Source: a virus. Taken from it: a stretch of 31,623 nucleotides of DNA. The stretch covers positions 1 to 31,623 of IMG/VR virus record IMGVR_UViG_3300035701_000175. The stretch is one strand, 5' to 3'. The position numbers were made by a program, and so were the translations under genes. The notes under the pieces are model-generated. The model was given only the letters and a program-made list of their open reading frames with translations. It did no database searches and was not told the DNA's origin. Shown one piece after another: positions 30,674-31,623 of this stretch. Position 1 is the first letter of the stretch. Each line of letters begins with the position of its first letter.

Positions 30674-31607
30674 ATATTGTTACTTCTGTTTGCTGCCACT
30701 TATACCGTTCGTCGATCATAGTAAACATGGCTACGTGTCTACCTTTTATTTTAATTATTTCCAGTTTCATGAATACAGCATCTTTTACTCCAAACTCACC
30801 TTCATATTCTTTAGGCTCAAAGTCTTCTATATCGTTGACAATATCTCCATACGGTTCAGGTGGTAACATTACTTTTACTACAGGGCCTAGATACTGTTCT
30901 ATTCTAGTATACACTTTTGTAAATTCTTCTTTTATTTCTGCTCTCATACTTCCAATATTCCTTCTTCCAGGCATAGATATTTCAGCCCTTGGAACTATAA
31001 TACTCTTAAGTATATTCTTTAATGATACGGTCTTTGCTGATTTAAATTCTTCAGACAAGCCTGAATACAACTTTTCTTCAGAATGTTTCTTTACATCTTC
31101 CAACTCTTCTCCACGCATTGGAGAGAATAGATCTTCTTCCAATCTTATGCCTTTCTTGTTCCTCTGGGTCGTTATAATTATTCTTCTAGGCATTAAAGTT
31201 CCAGGCTCATCAAACTCGACTACTCTCTGCCCCAATCCAGGAGAACTAGAAGCTATATAATCTCTGCTTAATGTAGGAGTCTTCTTAAACCATTTTTTAA
31301 TCGTGACGGCATGTGCGAATCTTATATCTGACAGTATATTCGGATCTTCTGTATACTTTATATCTTTCCTATATAAGGTACTGTCATCATTACCTATGTA
31401 TTTACTTTTAAACCTTTTAAATCCTATTTCTACAAGCTTTTTATCTATTTCAGCCATCTGCTTCCATCCAGTAAAGTTGTCTACTCTTGCCGTCAATATC
31501 ATCTTGAATAGTTTATTAACGTCTGCTTGTTCAGGACCAGACATTGGCCTAAATATGTCTTCTGCCAATCTTAACTCTTTCTTCATTCTGATTTTTTTAG
31601 ATATCAT
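30657..31607 (-). CDS. Two-module motif protein, 316 aa (start uncertain)
   Basis: The frame stays open to the window edge. ATG 31607 is chosen, with ATG 31586 (MKKELRLAE) as an equally good alternative that gives a leader more like the neighbours; neither has a visible ribosome site. Motif copies at residue 17 (DIFRPMSGPEQ, after LAE) and 159 (DLFSPMRGEE, after LEE). Module 1 shows the strand-helix-GF-aromatic layout (ILTARVD, LVEIGFKRF, STLYRKD). Module 2 has a basic helix region and strands (YLGPVVKVML, VFMKLEIIKIKG). Function unknown. Confidence 0.7.
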   Translation of the reverse strand: MISKKIRMKKELRLAEDIFRPMSGPEQADVNKLFKMILTARVDNFTGWKQMAEIDKKLVEIGFKRFKSKYIGNDDSTLYRKDIKYTEDPNILSDIRFAHAVTIKKWFKKTPTLSRDYIASSSPGLGQRVVEFDEPGTLMPRRIIITTQRNKKGIRLEEDLFSPMRGEELEDVKKHSEEKLYSGLSEEFKSAKTVSLKNILKSIIVPRAEISMPGRRNIGSMRAEIKEEFTKVYTRIEQYLGPVVKVMLPPEPYGDIVNDIEDFEPKEYEGEFGVKDAVFMKLEIIKIKGRHVAMFTMIDERYKWQQTEVTIYGNFI

Positions 31608-31623
31608 GTGGACTAATATAGTC
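31597..31623 (-). CDS. Possible 3' end of the next upstream gene
   Basis: One frame reads DYISPHDI then TAA at 31597-31599, overlapping the next gene's ATG by 11 nt. This matches the short overlaps used across the region, but only eight codons are visible, so it may be chance. Confidence 0.25.
   Translation of the reverse strand, partial: DYISPHDI

Larger units (their letters stand above)
14123..31559 (-). repeat. Dispersed protein motif [LIVM]xE-D[IL]FxPM: 22 copies in 13 genes
   Basis: The first base of each core codon (minus strand) is at 31559, 31133, 30634, 30229, 29777, 29393, 29024, 28628, 28385, 27922, 27108, 26589, 26162, 25454, 24677, 24363, 24033, 23709, 22944 (His in place of Lys), 18595, 16284 (Ser for Asp) and 14140 (Thr for Asp). 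The core is usually followed by Ser or Gly and by Glu three residues later (S-x-x-E), a common helix N-cap arrangement. Codons vary freely between copies (Ile ATA/ATC, Pro with all four third bases, Phe TTT/TTC), so conservation is at protein level and this is not a DNA repeat. Confidence 0.9.

Noticed and set aside
14123-31559. The motif copies as a CRISPR-like or mobile DNA repeat
   Set aside because: Spacing is irregular, copies are in frame in different genes, and DNA differs at synonymous positions while protein is conserved.
1-31623. Many plus-strand open frames of 60-290 codons
   Set aside because: All lie opposite well-supported minus-strand genes. They are Ser/Leu/Phe-rich as expected for antisense of Lys/Glu-rich genes and lack family motifs.
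1-31623. Recoded stop codons as in some huge gut phages
   Set aside because: Complete genes end in TAA and TGA, and the 365-aa gene ends in TAG directly before the next ATG; no family domain is broken by in-frame TAG or TGA.

Overview
The window looks like part of the virion-structure region of a large, AT-rich T4-like tailed phage (Caudoviricetes, myovirus type), either a jumbo phage or a metagenomic contig. Every supported gene lies on the minus strand, so transcription runs from base 31623 towards base 1. Junctions are tight: ATGA and TAAGTG contacts, 4-17 nt overlaps and almost no intergenic space. The genetic code looks standard, since TAA, TGA and at least one TAG end complete genes. 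A small lipoprotein gene points to a diderm (Gram-negative-type) host. I saw no tRNA genes, CRISPR arrays, integrase or transposons.

Left part (about 1-9650), read in transcription order: terminase large subunit (gp17-like), a 196-aa protein, portal (gp20-like), an 892-aa acidic zinc-finger protein, a 266-aa SWIM-finger protein, tandem terminator hairpins, prohead protease (gp21-like), core scaffold (gp22-like) and the first 116 residues of the major capsid protein (gp23-like). This is the T4 order 17-20-21-22-23. The tail genes 18/19 are absent from it, and two zinc-finger proteins sit where T4 has genes 67/68.

Middle part (about 9660-21262): small acidic or low-complexity proteins, a DUF5661-like protein, an acyl carrier protein, and three large multidomain proteins (1021, 381 and 885 aa) with zinc ribbons, HTH-like segments and Pro/Glu repeats. 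Several of these start with a short basic, amphipathic segment ending in hydrophobic-x-Glu.

Right part (about 21300-31607): a CCA-adding enzyme with an unusual 220-residue N-terminal extension, then a run of genes sharing one recurring peptide, consensus [LIVM]-x-E-D-[IL]-F-x-P-M-[SGK]. I count 22 copies (19 close matches, 3 degenerate) in 13 genes between 14123 and 31559. The motif often begins the protein just after the N-terminal helix and recurs internally every 108-240 residues, so these proteins are strings of modules. Interspersed are a membrane-anchored permuted papain-fold (YiiX/NlpC-like) hydrolase, a three-helix membrane protein and the small lipoprotein.

Main hypothesis: the hydrophobic-x-Glu before each motif resembles the T4 gp21 cleavage consensus (Leu/Ile-x-Glu), and a gp21-like protease is encoded here. 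The motif proteins may therefore be capsid-targeted internal proteins, possibly polyproteins cut into modules during head maturation, with the CCA-adding enzyme among the cargo. The motif, spacing and neighbouring protease are seen directly; packaging and cleavage are inferred.
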